Assembly (NCBI GenBank): GCA_965222345.1
Contig: CBDCTS010000002.1
Location: forward strand, 310,001 to 374,000
From: JADFGZ01 sp965222345
Lineage (GTDB): Bacteria > Acidobacteriota > Terriglobia > 2-12-FULL-54-10
Direction of reading: 5' to 3'
DNA: 64,000 bases
Positions 54,089 to 63,380 of the stretch are shown piece by piece (positions within the stretch are counted from its first letter, which is position 1; every line of letters starts with the position of its first letter). The notes below the pieces were generated by a model. The model ran no database searches and was not told where the DNA came from. It saw only the letters and a list, made by a program, of their open reading frames with translations. The translations under genes were made by a program, and so were the position numbers.

Positions 54089-55258
54089 ATGGCAAAAACT
54101 TCAACCAGCAATACAGAAACGGCTGTTTATAACCGCTACGCTGCGGCTGCGAAGGAACGGATCAGCGAGCTCTGTTGCCCGGTAGACTATAACCCCAACT
54201 TCCTGAAGATCATCCCAAAGGAAATCCTGGAGCGGGATTACGGCTGCGGCGACCCGTCGCGGCATGTCCGCCCGGGCGACACGGTGCTGGACCTGGGATG
54301 CGGCGCCGGGAAAATCTGCTACATAGCGGCGCAAATCGCCGGTCCTAAGGGAAAAGTGGTCGGCGTGGATTTCAACGAGGAGATGCTGTCGCTGGCGCGC
54401 CGCTGTCAGGCGCAAGTCTCGCAGAGTCTCGGCTACAGTAACGTTTCCTTCTATCGCGCGAAAATTCAGGACCTGACATCGCCGCTTGAAGAGATCGATG
54501 CATATTTGCAGAACAACCCAATACGCTCCAGCCGGGACTTGGAAAAGTTTAAGGCTTATCAGAACCGGTTCGCGAACGGTGCTCCCTTAATCCCCAGCGA
54601 TTCGGTGGACATCCTGGTCTCCAACTGCGTTCTCAATCTGGTCCGCCAGGAGGAAAAAAAGAGCCTTTTTGCGGAGATGTTCCGCGTGCTGAAGCGTGGC
54701 GGCCGGGTAGCCGTCTCCGACATCGTCTCCGATGAGGATGTTCCGGCTTCAATGCAGAACGACCCAAAACTGTGGTCCGGGTGTATCGCGGGTGCGTTCC
54801 GGGAGGACCGGTTCATCGAGGCTTTTGAGAACGCCGGCTTCCACGCCATCCAGATCGACAAGTACGGCCAGAAGCCCTGGCAGACTATTCGGGGCATTGA
54901 GTTTCGGTCCGTCACCGTGACGGCCAGCAAAGGAAAGCAGGGCCCCTGCTGGGAGCGCAATCAGGCTGTGATTTATAAAGGTCCCTGGAAGCGGGTGGAA
55001 GATGACGACGGCCACGTTCTGTTGCGCGGCAAGCGGATGGCGGTTTGCGACAAGACCTTCAATATCCTCACCTCAGAGCCCTACGCTGAACAGGTGTTGC
55101 CAGTTGAGCCATTGAAGGAAGTTCCTTTGAAAAAAGCAAAACCGTTCGCCTGCAAAGAAACATCCCTGCGAAATCCCAAGGAAACCAAGGGGCAGCGGTA
55201 TCGTAAAACCACCGAATCCACTTCGGAAGCTTGCTGCGGCCCGGAAGGTTGCTGCTGA
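54089..55258 (+). CDS. ArsM-like methyltransferase with Cys-rich C-terminus
   Basis: SAM methyltransferase of 389 residues. Motif I is VLDLGCGAGKICYIAAQI, followed by VVGVDFNEEML. The ArsM-type segments VSNCVLNLV and LWSGCIAGAF keep two cysteines that bind arsenite in ArsM, and ELCCPVDYNP near residue 30 offers more. A C-terminal domain of about 110 residues ends ACCGPEGCC. GAGG precedes the ATG at 54089. Together with the PiT gene this suggests arsenic methylation or arsenosugar-type chemistry, but the true substrate is not proven. Confidence 0.78.
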   Translation: MAKTSTSNTETAVYNRYAAAAKERISELCCPVDYNPNFLKIIPKEILERDYGCGDPSRHVRPGDTVLDLGCGAGKICYIAAQIAGPKGKVVGVDFNEEMLSLARRCQAQVSQSLGYSNVSFYRAKIQDLTSPLEEIDAYLQNNPIRSSRDLEKFKAYQNRFANGAPLIPSDSVDILVSNCVLNLVRQEEKKSLFAEMFRVLKRGGRVAVSDIVSDEDVPASMQNDPKLWSGCIAGAFREDRFIEAFENAGFHAIQIDKYGQKPWQTIRGIEFRSVTVTASKGKQGPCWERNQAVIYKGPWKRVEDDDGHVLLRGKRMAVCDKTFNILTSEPYAEQVLPVEPLKEVPLKKAKPFACKETSLRNPKETKGQRYRKTTESTSEACCGPEGCC

Positions 55259-55384
55259 TCCCCGGAAGAGACTGCTAATCCAAGCTGCCGGCAGTTAGTA
55301 CGCCCCGCGCGGATGCTGGAACCACAGCCCGACAATACAACCTGTTTTTGCGCTGTTGCCTCGGCCTCGTTGTGACGAAGCAAC

Positions 55385-57217
55385 TCACCGAAAACTGGCG
55401 TTCAGGATTTTCTTCCGAAGCCGGATCGAGTCCGGCGTTACCTCCACCAGTTCGTCTTCCCGAATGAAATCAATGGCCTGTTCCAGGTTAAGAATACGCG
55501 GAGGAACCAGGCGGATCGCCTCGTCGGCGGTGGAGGCGCGCATGTTGGTCAGCTTCTTTTCCTTGACGATGTTAACGTCCATGTCCTTGTCGCGGGCGTT
55601 TTCACCGATCAACATGCCCTGGTAAACTTCCGTTCCCGGTGTAATAAAAATTTCTCCGCGTTCCTGCATATTAAAAATAGCGTAGCCGGTCGCCTTGCCC
55701 GGCCGGTCAGCCACAAGCGATCCGGTGGGGCGGGAAGGAATGTCGCCCTGCCACTCAATGTAGCCATGAAACAGCGAGTTCATGATAGCCGTGCCGCGAG
55801 TGTCGGTAAGGATTTCGCTGCGGAGCCCGATCAAGCTGCGTGACGGCACGTGGAACTCCATCCGCACGCGCCCCGAGCCGTGGTTCACCATCTTCGCAAT
55901 CTTGCCCTTGCGGTTCCCCAGCTTCTCCATCACCACGCCCAAGAAAATTTCGGGACAGTCGATCTCCAGCAGTTCCAGCGGCTCGTGGAGCGTGTCGTTT
56001 ATTTCCTTGGTCAAAATCTCCGGCTTGCCCACTGCCAGTTCAAATCCTTCCCGCCGCATCATTTCGATGAGGATAGCAAGCTGCAACTCACCGCGGCCCA
56101 TCACCTTGAAGGTGTCCGATCCACCGGCTTCTTCCACCTTGATTGAGACGTTGGTGAGCAGTTCCTTGTGGAGCCGATCACGCAGGTTGCGGGAAGTCAC
56201 GTAGGCGCCCGCGCGCCCGGCAAACGGCGAGGTGTTCACCGTGAAGTTCATGCTGATGGTCGGCTCGTCGATCTGGATGCGCGGCAGGGGACGCGGCGTT
56301 TCCGGGTCGGTGAGTGTTTCGCCGATGGTAATCCCATCCGCGCCCGCGATGGTCAGGATGTCGCCGGGCCGAGCCTCGGTTTCCTCCACCTGCTTCAGAC
56401 CCTCGAAGGAATAGAGCTTCGTGATTTTCGTCTTTTTCAGGGAGCCGTCCAGTTTTACGATCCCGACCGTATCACCCAGCCGCAAGGTTCCCTCAAACAC
56501 GCGGCCGATGGCCAAGCGTCCTAGATAGTCGCTGTAATCCAGATTGGATACCAGCACCTGAAGGATGCTTTGCGGATTGCCGGCTGGCCCGGGTATGTCG
56601 CTCAAGATGGCGTCGAACAGGGGCCGCAGGTCTCTGGAGCCATCGTCCAGCGCTTTATGGGCGATTCCCGCGCGCGCGTCGGTGTAGATCACCGGGAAAT
56701 CAAGCTGCTCTTCTGCGGCATCCAAGTCGATGAACAGATCGTAGATTTCGTCGAGGACTTCAGAAATGCGGGCATCCGGCCGGTCAATCTTATTGATGAC
56801 TACGATCGGCGGCAGGCGGGCCTCGAGGGCCTTCATCAACACATAGCGCGTTTGCGGTAGCGGCCCCTCGCTGGCGTCCACCAGCAGCATAACGCCGGAG
56901 GCGATTTTCAGCGCGCGCTCCACTTCGCCGCCGAAATCACTGTGACCCGGCGTATCCACGATATTGATCTTCACTCCCTGGTAATGCACGCCGGTGATCT
57001 TTGCCAGAATAGTGATACCGCGCTCGCGCTCCAGTTCGTTGGAATCCATGACGCGATCCGCCACCGTTTCATTTGCGCGGAAGATGCCGCTTTGCCAGAG
57101 CATGGCGTCCACCAGCGTGGTTTTGCCGTGATCGACGTGCGCGATAATTGCAATGTTGCGGATGGTTTCATTGCGCACGGGCTGGGTGGCCGGCGCATGG
57201 AGTTGTGTTGTTACCAA
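55385..57217 (-). CDS. typA: Ribosome-associated GTPase TypA/BipA
   Basis: Translational GTPase involved in 50S assembly and stress. The 610-residue protein has G1 AHVDHGKTT, the switch I ERERGITI, G3 DTPGHSDFGGE, G4 NKIDRPDAR, domain II, and a C-terminal domain with GERGEIFITPGTEVYQGMLIGE-like text, as in TypA and unlike EF-G or LepA. It starts at a TTG with AAGGA ahead. It stands alone. Confidence 0.95.
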   Translation of the reverse strand: MVTTQLHAPATQPVRNETIRNIAIIAHVDHGKTTLVDAMLWQSGIFRANETVADRVMDSNELERERGITILAKITGVHYQGVKINIVDTPGHSDFGGEVERALKIASGVMLLVDASEGPLPQTRYVLMKALEARLPPIVVINKIDRPDARISEVLDEIYDLFIDLDAAEEQLDFPVIYTDARAGIAHKALDDGSRDLRPLFDAILSDIPGPAGNPQSILQVLVSNLDYSDYLGRLAIGRVFEGTLRLGDTVGIVKLDGSLKKTKITKLYSFEGLKQVEETEARPGDILTIAGADGITIGETLTDPETPRPLPRIQIDEPTISMNFTVNTSPFAGRAGAYVTSRNLRDRLHKELLTNVSIKVEEAGGSDTFKVMGRGELQLAILIEMMRREGFELAVGKPEILTKEINDTLHEPLELLEIDCPEIFLGVVMEKLGNRKGKIAKMVNHGSGRVRMEFHVPSRSLIGLRSEILTDTRGTAIMNSLFHGYIEWQGDIPSRPTGSLVADRPGKATGYAIFNMQERGEIFITPGTEVYQGMLIGENARDKDMDVNIVKEKKLTNMRASTADEAIRLVPPRILNLEQAIDFIREDELVEVTPDSIRLRKKILNASFR

Positions 57218-57460
57218 AAGTTATCCTTATGAAAATCTTTAATTCCTAGCCGGGATCTCCATTTTCGGGTTGCAGGCAGCCGCCAGTATACAATACCTGC
57301 AAACCTTTCCCTGGACGTACACATCTCCGCTCACAGGCCGGCTTCTTAACTCGAAAACTCTGCTTGCAAAGGCCGGTATTGCGGGCAAGAGAATTGGCGT
57401 TAATGCGGAGGGCAACAGGGCGGGAGCCGTTCCGAAACCCGGGGTCTACTCACCTGCAAC

Positions 57461-57766
57461 TTACAAAGCGACCATCACATCGGCGCCCTCCACCTTCACC
57501 TCATAGGTGGGAACCTTTACGTCGGGATTCATCGGGGTCGCTCCGGTCTTCACCTGGAACTGCCAGCCATGCCAGGGACACTCGATTTTCTCCCCTTCCA
57601 CATACCCTTGTCCAAGGGGGCCGCCGCGATGCAGGCAGACATTGTCCAAGGCGTAAAACTCTCCTTTTAGATTACACAGCGCGATGGTTTTGTCGTTGAC
57701 CTGGATTTCCTTTACCTTGCCGGGCTCGACTTCAGAAACCGTCGCCACTTTGACGAAAGCGGGCAT
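57461..57766 (-). CDS. Rieske-type [2Fe-2S] ferredoxin
   Basis: Small electron carrier of 101 residues. The cluster ligands are in VCLHRGGPLG (C-x-H) and ECPWHGWQF (C-x2-H). It is like ferredoxins of ring-hydroxylating oxygenases or NirD. No oxygenase gene is near. It follows nuoB by 32 bases on the same strand, an unusual pairing. Confidence 0.92.
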   Translation of the reverse strand: MPAFVKVATVSEVEPGKVKEIQVNDKTIALCNLKGEFYALDNVCLHRGGPLGQGYVEGEKIECPWHGWQFQVKTGATPMNPDVKVPTYEVKVEGADVMVAL

Positions 57767-57798
57767 GTCCTATTTTCTCCTCAGCGGTGTGAATAGCT

Positions 57799-58359
57799 CT
57801 AGCGAGGTTGGGGGGTCTGGGCGATCATGATCTGCTTGCGGAAGTTCTCCACCATCGACTCATCCAGGCGGACCTCGGTCGGGCGCTTCGCCAGAGACAT
57901 CTGGTCAATCTTGTCCTGCAGTTTCAGCAGAGCGTAAAACAAGTTTTCCGGCCGGGGCGGACAGCCGATCACATATACATCGGTGGGAACAATCCGGTCG
58001 ACCCCTTGCAATACGGCATAAGTATTGAAGGGTCCGCCGACACTCGAGCAGGCACCCATGGAGATCACCCACTTCGGTTCGGGCATCTGGTCATAGACGC
58101 GTTTCAATACAGGCGCCATCTTGAGCGTCACTGTTCCCGCCACAATCATTAAGTCCGCCTGCCGCGGGCTGGGCCGGAAGACCTCGGCTCCGAACCGGGC
58201 GATGTCGAACCGCGAGGTGGTGCTGGCGATCATCTCAATCGCGCAGCAGGCGAGGCCGAACGTCACCGGCCAAATTGCCGATTTCCGGGCCCAATTGAAG
58301 ACGTAATCAACGGTGCTGACAATGAAGTTCTTTTCGAACTTGTTCTGGATGTACGGCAT
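57799..58359 (-). CDS. nuoB: NADH-quinone oxidoreductase subunit B
   Basis: Carries the terminal [4Fe-4S] cluster N2 of complex I. In 186 residues, the ligands are seen as FGLACCAIEM (adjacent cysteines), GACSSVGG and VIGCPPRPE. AGGAG precedes the ATG. nuoA and nuoC, its usual neighbours, are absent; a Rieske ferredoxin follows instead. A decayed nuoN lies about 54 kb away in the window, so complex I genes appear scattered. Confidence 0.95.
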   Translation of the reverse strand: MPYIQNKFEKNFIVSTVDYVFNWARKSAIWPVTFGLACCAIEMIASTTSRFDIARFGAEVFRPSPRQADLMIVAGTVTLKMAPVLKRVYDQMPEPKWVISMGACSSVGGPFNTYAVLQGVDRIVPTDVYVIGCPPRPENLFYALLKLQDKIDQMSLAKRPTEVRLDESMVENFRKQIMIAQTPQPR

Positions 58360-58558
58360 CCATTCTCCTTATTTATTAACCTTACCCGCTGAGCCTTGCC
58401 GAAACCAACCGCCATGCGGAATCTCTGTTCAACCTATCCAATCCAGTTCGGAAAGTCAAGGCGGCCATGCGACAAGCGTCTCCGTTCTGGAAAACGCGGA
58501 AAGAAACGCCGCCCGCCGGAACCGGAGAACCGTGCAATCCCAAGGATTAGTCATTCAC

Positions 58559-58873
58559 TTAGGGAGACTTGGTCGCGTCCAAGCTAATCACAGTTTCCGA
58601 TCCCACCGCCTCGGCGCTGTGCTGGAAACCCGCCGGAATCTCAATCATGTCGCCAGGAGCGAGGACGGTTGCGCCCCCCTTCCAGCAAATCTGGAGACGG
58701 CCCTTCAGGACCGCGTCTTTTTTGTTCACAGCATGGGTATGCGGAGGGAAACAGGTTCCCGGCGGATAATGATATTTGGCGACCGCATACCCCTCCGCTG
58801 TCAGCCGCTGCCGCATGGTCTCTTCCCGGAGAGGCCCCCAGACGGGGTTCCAGTGAGTGATTTTGGGATTCAT
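58559..58873 (-). CDS. Small cupin-domain protein
   Basis: Single cupin barrel of about 104 residues. The metal-binding motif 1 is YPPGTCFPPHTHAVNKKDAVLKG and motif 2 is LAPGDMIEIPAGFQHSAEAVG. The ATG at 58873 is preferred; an ATG at 58927 overlaps the upstream gene by 14 bases and lacks a ribosome site. The substrate is unknown. It follows the hibernation-factor/sigma fusion and may share its transcript. Confidence 0.8.
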   Translation of the reverse strand: MNPKITHWNPVWGPLREETMRQRLTAEGYAVAKYHYPPGTCFPPHTHAVNKKDAVLKGRLQICWKGGATVLAPGDMIEIPAGFQHSAEAVGSETVISLDATKSP

Positions 58874-58913
58874 AAGACAAAAACTCCCGAGAGCAATCAC
58901 TTGCCGAAAAGAC

Positions 58914-59894
58914 TCAGGCCTGGACATTGCGGAGCTGCGTGGTGACTTTTCCTTCTCCTTGCCGGAGGGTTTCCGATACCTCGCGGCTTACTTGCCGGAA
59001 CATCTCTTGCAGCTCACCCGCCGGGCGGCCTAACACCTGTGCCGTCTCTTCCCAACTGAACCCTTCGAGTGCATGAAGCACATAAACGTGGCGCTCGGAC
59101 GCCGGTAGCGAGGCCAGCATAGTCTCCACCAGAGAAAGTTCCGCAGAATCATTCCTCATCGGCTGACCTTCCCCGGAGTTGTTCGACGTCCGCCAGTTCG
59201 TCGCAGGGGCAGGCGAGACGACAGGCTCCGCAGAAGCGGCATGGGGGCGCGCGGAATTGGCTGAAGCCGGCTGGCCGAGCATGCCGTCCAGGACCCGGAT
59301 AGATTCACTCACTAGACGATGAAAGGGAACTGATTCGGAATAATCGGCATTTACGTTTTCCAGAGACCTCGCCACAACCTCATTGACGACTTCCGCAATC
59401 TGAAGCTGACCCGGCATCAGCGCGCCAGCCAACTGCAGGTAACGCAACTCGCGGGCAATAAAATGCTCCAGTTGGGGCCGCACCTGGTCCAAATAATCCC
59501 GCATCTCCTGGCGATCTGTGACGTGCAGTTCTCCGGCCTGAATTTTTTTCTCTTCTTGCAGAAATTTGAATCGCCGCCGCTTCCATACTCCCTCTCGTCG
59601 AAGGACTCGCTTGTGCCGCTTTACCTGTTCCAGCACCTCATTGAAACTAGCCTGCAGAACCACCAATACGGAACCGCCGCTCTCGCGAGCGTGAATCCGG
59701 GCGGTTGGCAGCCAGAGGTTCAACGAACAAACCGCCTCATGGCGCGGTGAATTAAATTCCAGAATGCCGCGCAGGTGGACCAAGTCCGGCGAAAACCGAA
59801 TCAGCAATTTTTTCAACTTCTCAACATGCGAACTCACCGCATGATCCAACTGAGTGTTCCTTGAAACGTGGTGATAGCTGAAGTGTACATGCAT
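58914..59894 (-). CDS. Fusion of HPF/RaiA ribosome-hibernation domain with sigma-70-like regions
   Basis: Of 326 residues, positions 1-103 match the HPF/RaiA fold: MHVHFSYHHV, helix HAVSSHVEKLKKL, strand HEAVCSLNLWL, IHARESGG and a basic RHKRVLRREG tail. Residues 132-205 are helical and resemble sigma region 2 (PQLEHFIARELRYLQ then IAEVVNEVVARSLEN). A Pro/Ser/Ala linker (207-248) leads to a region 4-like helix-turn-helix (256-312, LASLPASERHVYVLHALEGFSWEETAQVLG as two segments). GGGAGG precedes the ATG. It may couple ribosome silencing to transcription. The sigma assignment rests on pattern only. Confidence 0.75.
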   Translation of the reverse strand: MHVHFSYHHVSRNTQLDHAVSSHVEKLKKLLIRFSPDLVHLRGILEFNSPRHEAVCSLNLWLPTARIHARESGGSVLVVLQASFNEVLEQVKRHKRVLRREGVWKRRRFKFLQEEKKIQAGELHVTDRQEMRDYLDQVRPQLEHFIARELRYLQLAGALMPGQLQIAEVVNEVVARSLENVNADYSESVPFHRLVSESIRVLDGMLGQPASANSARPHAASAEPVVSPAPATNWRTSNNSGEGQPMRNDSAELSLVETMLASLPASERHVYVLHALEGFSWEETAQVLGRPAGELQEMFRQVSREVSETLRQGEGKVTTQLRNVQA

Positions 59895-60091
59895 AACAGA
59901 CCTCCCGCGAGTTTAGTAAGAGAGTGCAGCAAGCAAGTTGCAGTCAAATCGAAGGAAGGGGGCGGGCAGCAATGCGTTGCAGAGGAGGATAGCAGGGGTA
60001 TGGGCCGGCGAGACCGGGCAACTGTCTGGCCGTTCAATGGACTGTTCCGGAGCCGAATCACAGGCATATTCTGAGCCCTGCCGCTGGTTTT

Positions 60092-61000
60092 TTACGCCAC
60101 CGCCGGAGAGAGGCGACCCATAGCACCCAAGGCTTTGTCCAGCACAGCGCGTCCGACACGATAAGCCTCCTCAAAAGCCTGTCGCTTCTCTTCGCGCGTC
60201 ATGGAGCGGCCCAGGGCATGGAGTTGTTGCAGCGTAACACCTGTCACATAAGTCCCTGCGTAAGCCATCAATCCCTTGCTCAACAACCCTCGACCTGCCG
60301 GAATCTTGCCGGCCAGTTCGCGGGCGAGCGACCGCCAGCCAACAGAAGCCGCAGCAATGGACGTGAGCTGCCCCTTCTGCTCGCGGAAGCCAACGGCGGA
60401 ATCGCTGGAGGCTGCCATGATAAAGGCAAGGCGCATTTGATTGGCCGTCAGAAAAACGGTGCTGGAGGCGAATTCGGCAGCCGTCCAGGGCAGCGAGAAT
60501 GGAGTCGGCAAAACATTCGGGATTGCCGTCATGATTGCGAACAGGGCATTCTCGAAGGCTATCGAGTGAATCCAGCGCTGTTGTGCGTAACCTCGGAACG
60601 GCAGGAAGTTCTTGGCCAAAGGCAGCGCCAGGTCCCATCTGTCCCGCAGAATTTCCTTCACAAAATCCCGCGAATCCGCCTTGCCAAAAATATAGACGTA
60701 GGGAGCAAGAGGCCCAACTCCGGCTGTCACGCCCGGAGAACAGATCACAAAATCAAACTCGTGCAGTATCTGCTCTTGCAACTGGCGAAACGGATAGAGA
60801 AAGGGGAACAAACATTTCTGAACTTGTTCGGCTTTGCGCCGGCCAAGAGAGATGGGCGCGAAAAAGGCTTCCATCCGGCTCAACTCCTCCGGAGTGCCTG
60901 CGACGAGCGCCAGCGAGAGTGAGCGGTTTGCGTCTTGGGCAAGCTCTTCCGGGTTCAACCCACGGAACGCGTCGCTGACCTGCCTCCAAATAGCAGCCAT
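60092..61000 (-). CDS. DUF697-like protein, function unknown
   Basis: Of 302 residues, the C-terminal half (SVGWRSLARELAGKIPAG then LLSKGLMAYAGTYVTGVTL) resembles DUF697, a membrane-associated module often fused to small GTPase domains. The N-terminal half (LSLALVAGTPEEL, FDFVICSPGV) looks like the remains of a nucleotide-binding fold but lacks a P-loop. One or two amphipathic helices lie around 155-200. It sits between the HPF/sigma fusion and thiC on the same strand. Confidence 0.55.
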   Translation of the reverse strand: MAAIWRQVSDAFRGLNPEELAQDANRSLSLALVAGTPEELSRMEAFFAPISLGRRKAEQVQKCLFPFLYPFRQLQEQILHEFDFVICSPGVTAGVGPLAPYVYIFGKADSRDFVKEILRDRWDLALPLAKNFLPFRGYAQQRWIHSIAFENALFAIMTAIPNVLPTPFSLPWTAAEFASSTVFLTANQMRLAFIMAASSDSAVGFREQKGQLTSIAAASVGWRSLARELAGKIPAGRGLLSKGLMAYAGTYVTGVTLQQLHALGRSMTREEKRQAFEEAYRVGRAVLDKALGAMGRLSPAVA

Positions 61001-61162
61001 GTCTGCCCCGCCTCTTTTTCTATTATAACGCGATTCGCGAAGTTGGGAGATTCGTTCTGGAAAGGACCTCTGGACTTAGAGCGGTTCTCCAGTTGGTATC
61101 GACCGTGTCCGAGCCGTAACCGTGAAGGGGGGGCAAAGATGGCTCAATCGACCAGTGTCGAG

Positions 61163-62554
61163 TTAGCGCTTTGGGACTCCGCCTTGTCCCGCCAGCATCA
61201 CCAGGGGGTTCGGGGAAGCCGCGCTTTCTTCGTTAAACCGGTCGACGGCCTGCGACATGTTCATGGAGCAGAACTTCGGCCCGCACATGGAGCAGAAATG
61301 CGCATCTTTGTAGCCTTCCTCGGGAAGCGTCTCATCATGCATGGAGCGGGCCGTTTCCGGATCGAGCGAAAGCTCAAACTGCTTGTTCCAATCGAACAGG
61401 TAGCGAGCGCGGGAGAGAGCGTCGTCCCGGTCTCGGGCTCCGGGACGATGCCGGGCCACGTCGGCAGCGTGCGCTGCAATCTTGTATGCAATCATCCCCT
61501 GGTGGACGTCCTCCTTATCGGGAAGGCCCAGATGTTCCTTGGGCGTGACGTAGCAGAGCATCGAAGCGCCGTACCAGCCGATCATGGCAGCTCCGATGGC
61601 GGAGGTGATGTGATCATAGCCAGGAGCGATATCCGTCACCAAGGGCCCTAGCGTATAAAAAGGAGCCTCGTGGCACAGCTCCACTTCCTTGTCAACCTGA
61701 AGCTGTATCTGATCCATAGGAACATGTCCGGGACCCTCCACCATCACCTGCACGTCGTATTCCCAGGCTCTCCGTGTCAGTTCTCCCAAGATGCGCAGCT
61801 CGGAAAATTGCGCCTCATCGCTGGCGTCAGCCAAACATCCCGGACGTAGGCTGTCTCCCAGAGAGAAAGAAACATCATGCTTGCGGAAAATCTTGCAGAT
61901 GTCATCAAAGCGGTCATAGAGGGGATTCTGCCGGTGGTGGTGGGCCATCCACTGAGCCAAAATGGAACCGCCCCGGCTGACCACGCCTGTGATTCGTTTG
62001 GTGATGAGCGGCAGAAACTGGATCAAAATTCCAGCGTGGATCGTCATGTAATCCACGCCCTGTTCGGCCTGTTCTTCGATCACTTCCAGAAGGATGTCGG
62101 CGGTCAAGTCGGGCACGCTGCGAACTCGCGTCAGGGCCTCGTAAATAGGCACCGTGCCAATGGGCACCGGCGAATTTGCAATGATGGCTTTCCGAATCGC
62201 CGGGATGTCTCCCCCGGTGGAAAGGTCCATGACGGTGTCGGCTCCGTAGTGGACAGCGGTGTGCAGCTTGTCCAGTTCTTCCTCGCCATGGGAACTGACG
62301 GCGGAGTTGCCTATGTTGGCGTTGACCTTGCAGCGAGAGGCCACACCGATACACATCGGTTCAAGCTTCGTGTGGTGGATATTGGCCGGGATAATCATGC
62401 GGCCCCGGGCCACTTCCGCCCTCACCCAATCCGCCTCCAAGCTCTCGCGCTGGGCGACATATTGCATTTCCTCCGTCAGCGTTCCCCGACGGGCGTAGTA
62501 CATCTGCGTAGGGCAGTCCTCACCCTTGCGCTTCTTCAACCATTCACTGCGCAT
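61163..62554 (-). CDS. thiC: Phosphomethylpyrimidine synthase (short form)
   Basis: Radical SAM conversion of aminoimidazole ribotide to the thiamine pyrimidine. The cluster is bound by the C-terminal C-x2-C-x4-C in FCSMCGPKFCSM. The core has KVNANIGNSAVSS, DLSTGGDI, VSRGGSILAQWM and MVEGPGHVPMDQI. At 463 residues it lacks the N-terminal domain of E. coli ThiC. AAGGA precedes the ATG. No TPP riboswitch is seen in the 107 bases upstream. Confidence 0.96.
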   Translation of the reverse strand: MRSEWLKKRKGEDCPTQMYYARRGTLTEEMQYVAQRESLEADWVRAEVARGRMIIPANIHHTKLEPMCIGVASRCKVNANIGNSAVSSHGEEELDKLHTAVHYGADTVMDLSTGGDIPAIRKAIIANSPVPIGTVPIYEALTRVRSVPDLTADILLEVIEEQAEQGVDYMTIHAGILIQFLPLITKRITGVVSRGGSILAQWMAHHHRQNPLYDRFDDICKIFRKHDVSFSLGDSLRPGCLADASDEAQFSELRILGELTRRAWEYDVQVMVEGPGHVPMDQIQLQVDKEVELCHEAPFYTLGPLVTDIAPGYDHITSAIGAAMIGWYGASMLCYVTPKEHLGLPDKEDVHQGMIAYKIAAHAADVARHRPGARDRDDALSRARYLFDWNKQFELSLDPETARSMHDETLPEEGYKDAHFCSMCGPKFCSMNMSQAVDRFNEESAASPNPLVMLAGQGGVPKR

Positions 62555-62661
62555 TGGCTTTTCCTTGATTTTCCATCGGCGGCATTGATTCGGTTTCGTG
62601 TTCGGACGGGCTATTCTATCCTAATCCGGCTGGGCGGGGTCCAGGGTTCCAGATAATGGTC

Positions 62662-63111
62662 CTAACTCGGGCGTTTGTGTTTCAATTGCTCCAGCATTTC
62701 GCCTTCGACTGGCTTGCGTCCTGCGAATCCTTCATCTGTATTGTGCCAGAACCGAACGCTCGGCTCGCCTACTTTCCAGCAGAGATAAACCTCGCGGCCC
62801 CCGGCCTTACAAGGAAAATCGATCAGACCCTCTTCCAAATCCTTTAGCAGGCACCCGGAATCTTCAATTTTGCGGGCAGTATTTCGCAGACGAGAAATCC
62901 ATTGTTTCTTTTCTTCTTTGCGCCGGGCGAAGTGCGCCACATCGATCATCTTTCCTCCCACCAGCGAAATGCTTTCCACCAAGCGCGTGTACTCTTGTTC
63001 GATCTCCACAAGCTCTTTCTTCGCGCCGGCGGCAATTTCCAACCAGCGCTCCAGCTGCGGCAGAAGTTTTTCAGCCCGCTCTAAATCGAACAGCTTATCC
63101 GGCATTTGCAT
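62662..63111 (-). CDS. DUF2203 family protein
   Basis: About 149 residues: an N-terminal coiled helix pair (LFDLERAEKLLPQLERWLE) followed by LIDFPCKAGGREVYLCWKVGEP and the FWHNTDEGFAGRKPV motif typical of DUF2203. Function unknown. The ATG at 63111 has GGAG six bases ahead; an upstream frame to 63225 lacks similarity. It lies just upstream of thiC on the same strand. Confidence 0.82.
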   Translation of the reverse strand: MQMPDKLFDLERAEKLLPQLERWLEIAAGAKKELVEIEQEYTRLVESISLVGGKMIDVAHFARRKEEKKQWISRLRNTARKIEDSGCLLKDLEEGLIDFPCKAGGREVYLCWKVGEPSVRFWHNTDEGFAGRKPVEGEMLEQLKHKRPS

Positions 63112-63380
63112 TGAAAACTCCGCTTCCGGATATCTCGTCAAGCCACACCTTGCGCTATTTTTCTGTCCGGAAGTCCGCTGGGCGTCCCAAACCATTTCAT
63201 CATCTGTGGTGGTGTTGTGCAACAAGAATTTCTCTTTCGGGGCGTTTCAAAAAGGCGCTGGGCTTTTTTTGCCGGAGTTGCTAGGCTGATGCCGTTCCAA
63301 CGGCAAGCCTCTTGCGCCGTGACAGGCGGACGCCCTGCAATGCCTGGAACGGCCCCGGTTTCATAGCGAACGGGCGAAAC

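Noticed and set aside
62555..62661. TPP riboswitch upstream of thiC
   Set aside because: The conserved CTGAGA and ACCTGATCTGG-type segments are absent, and the gap is short.
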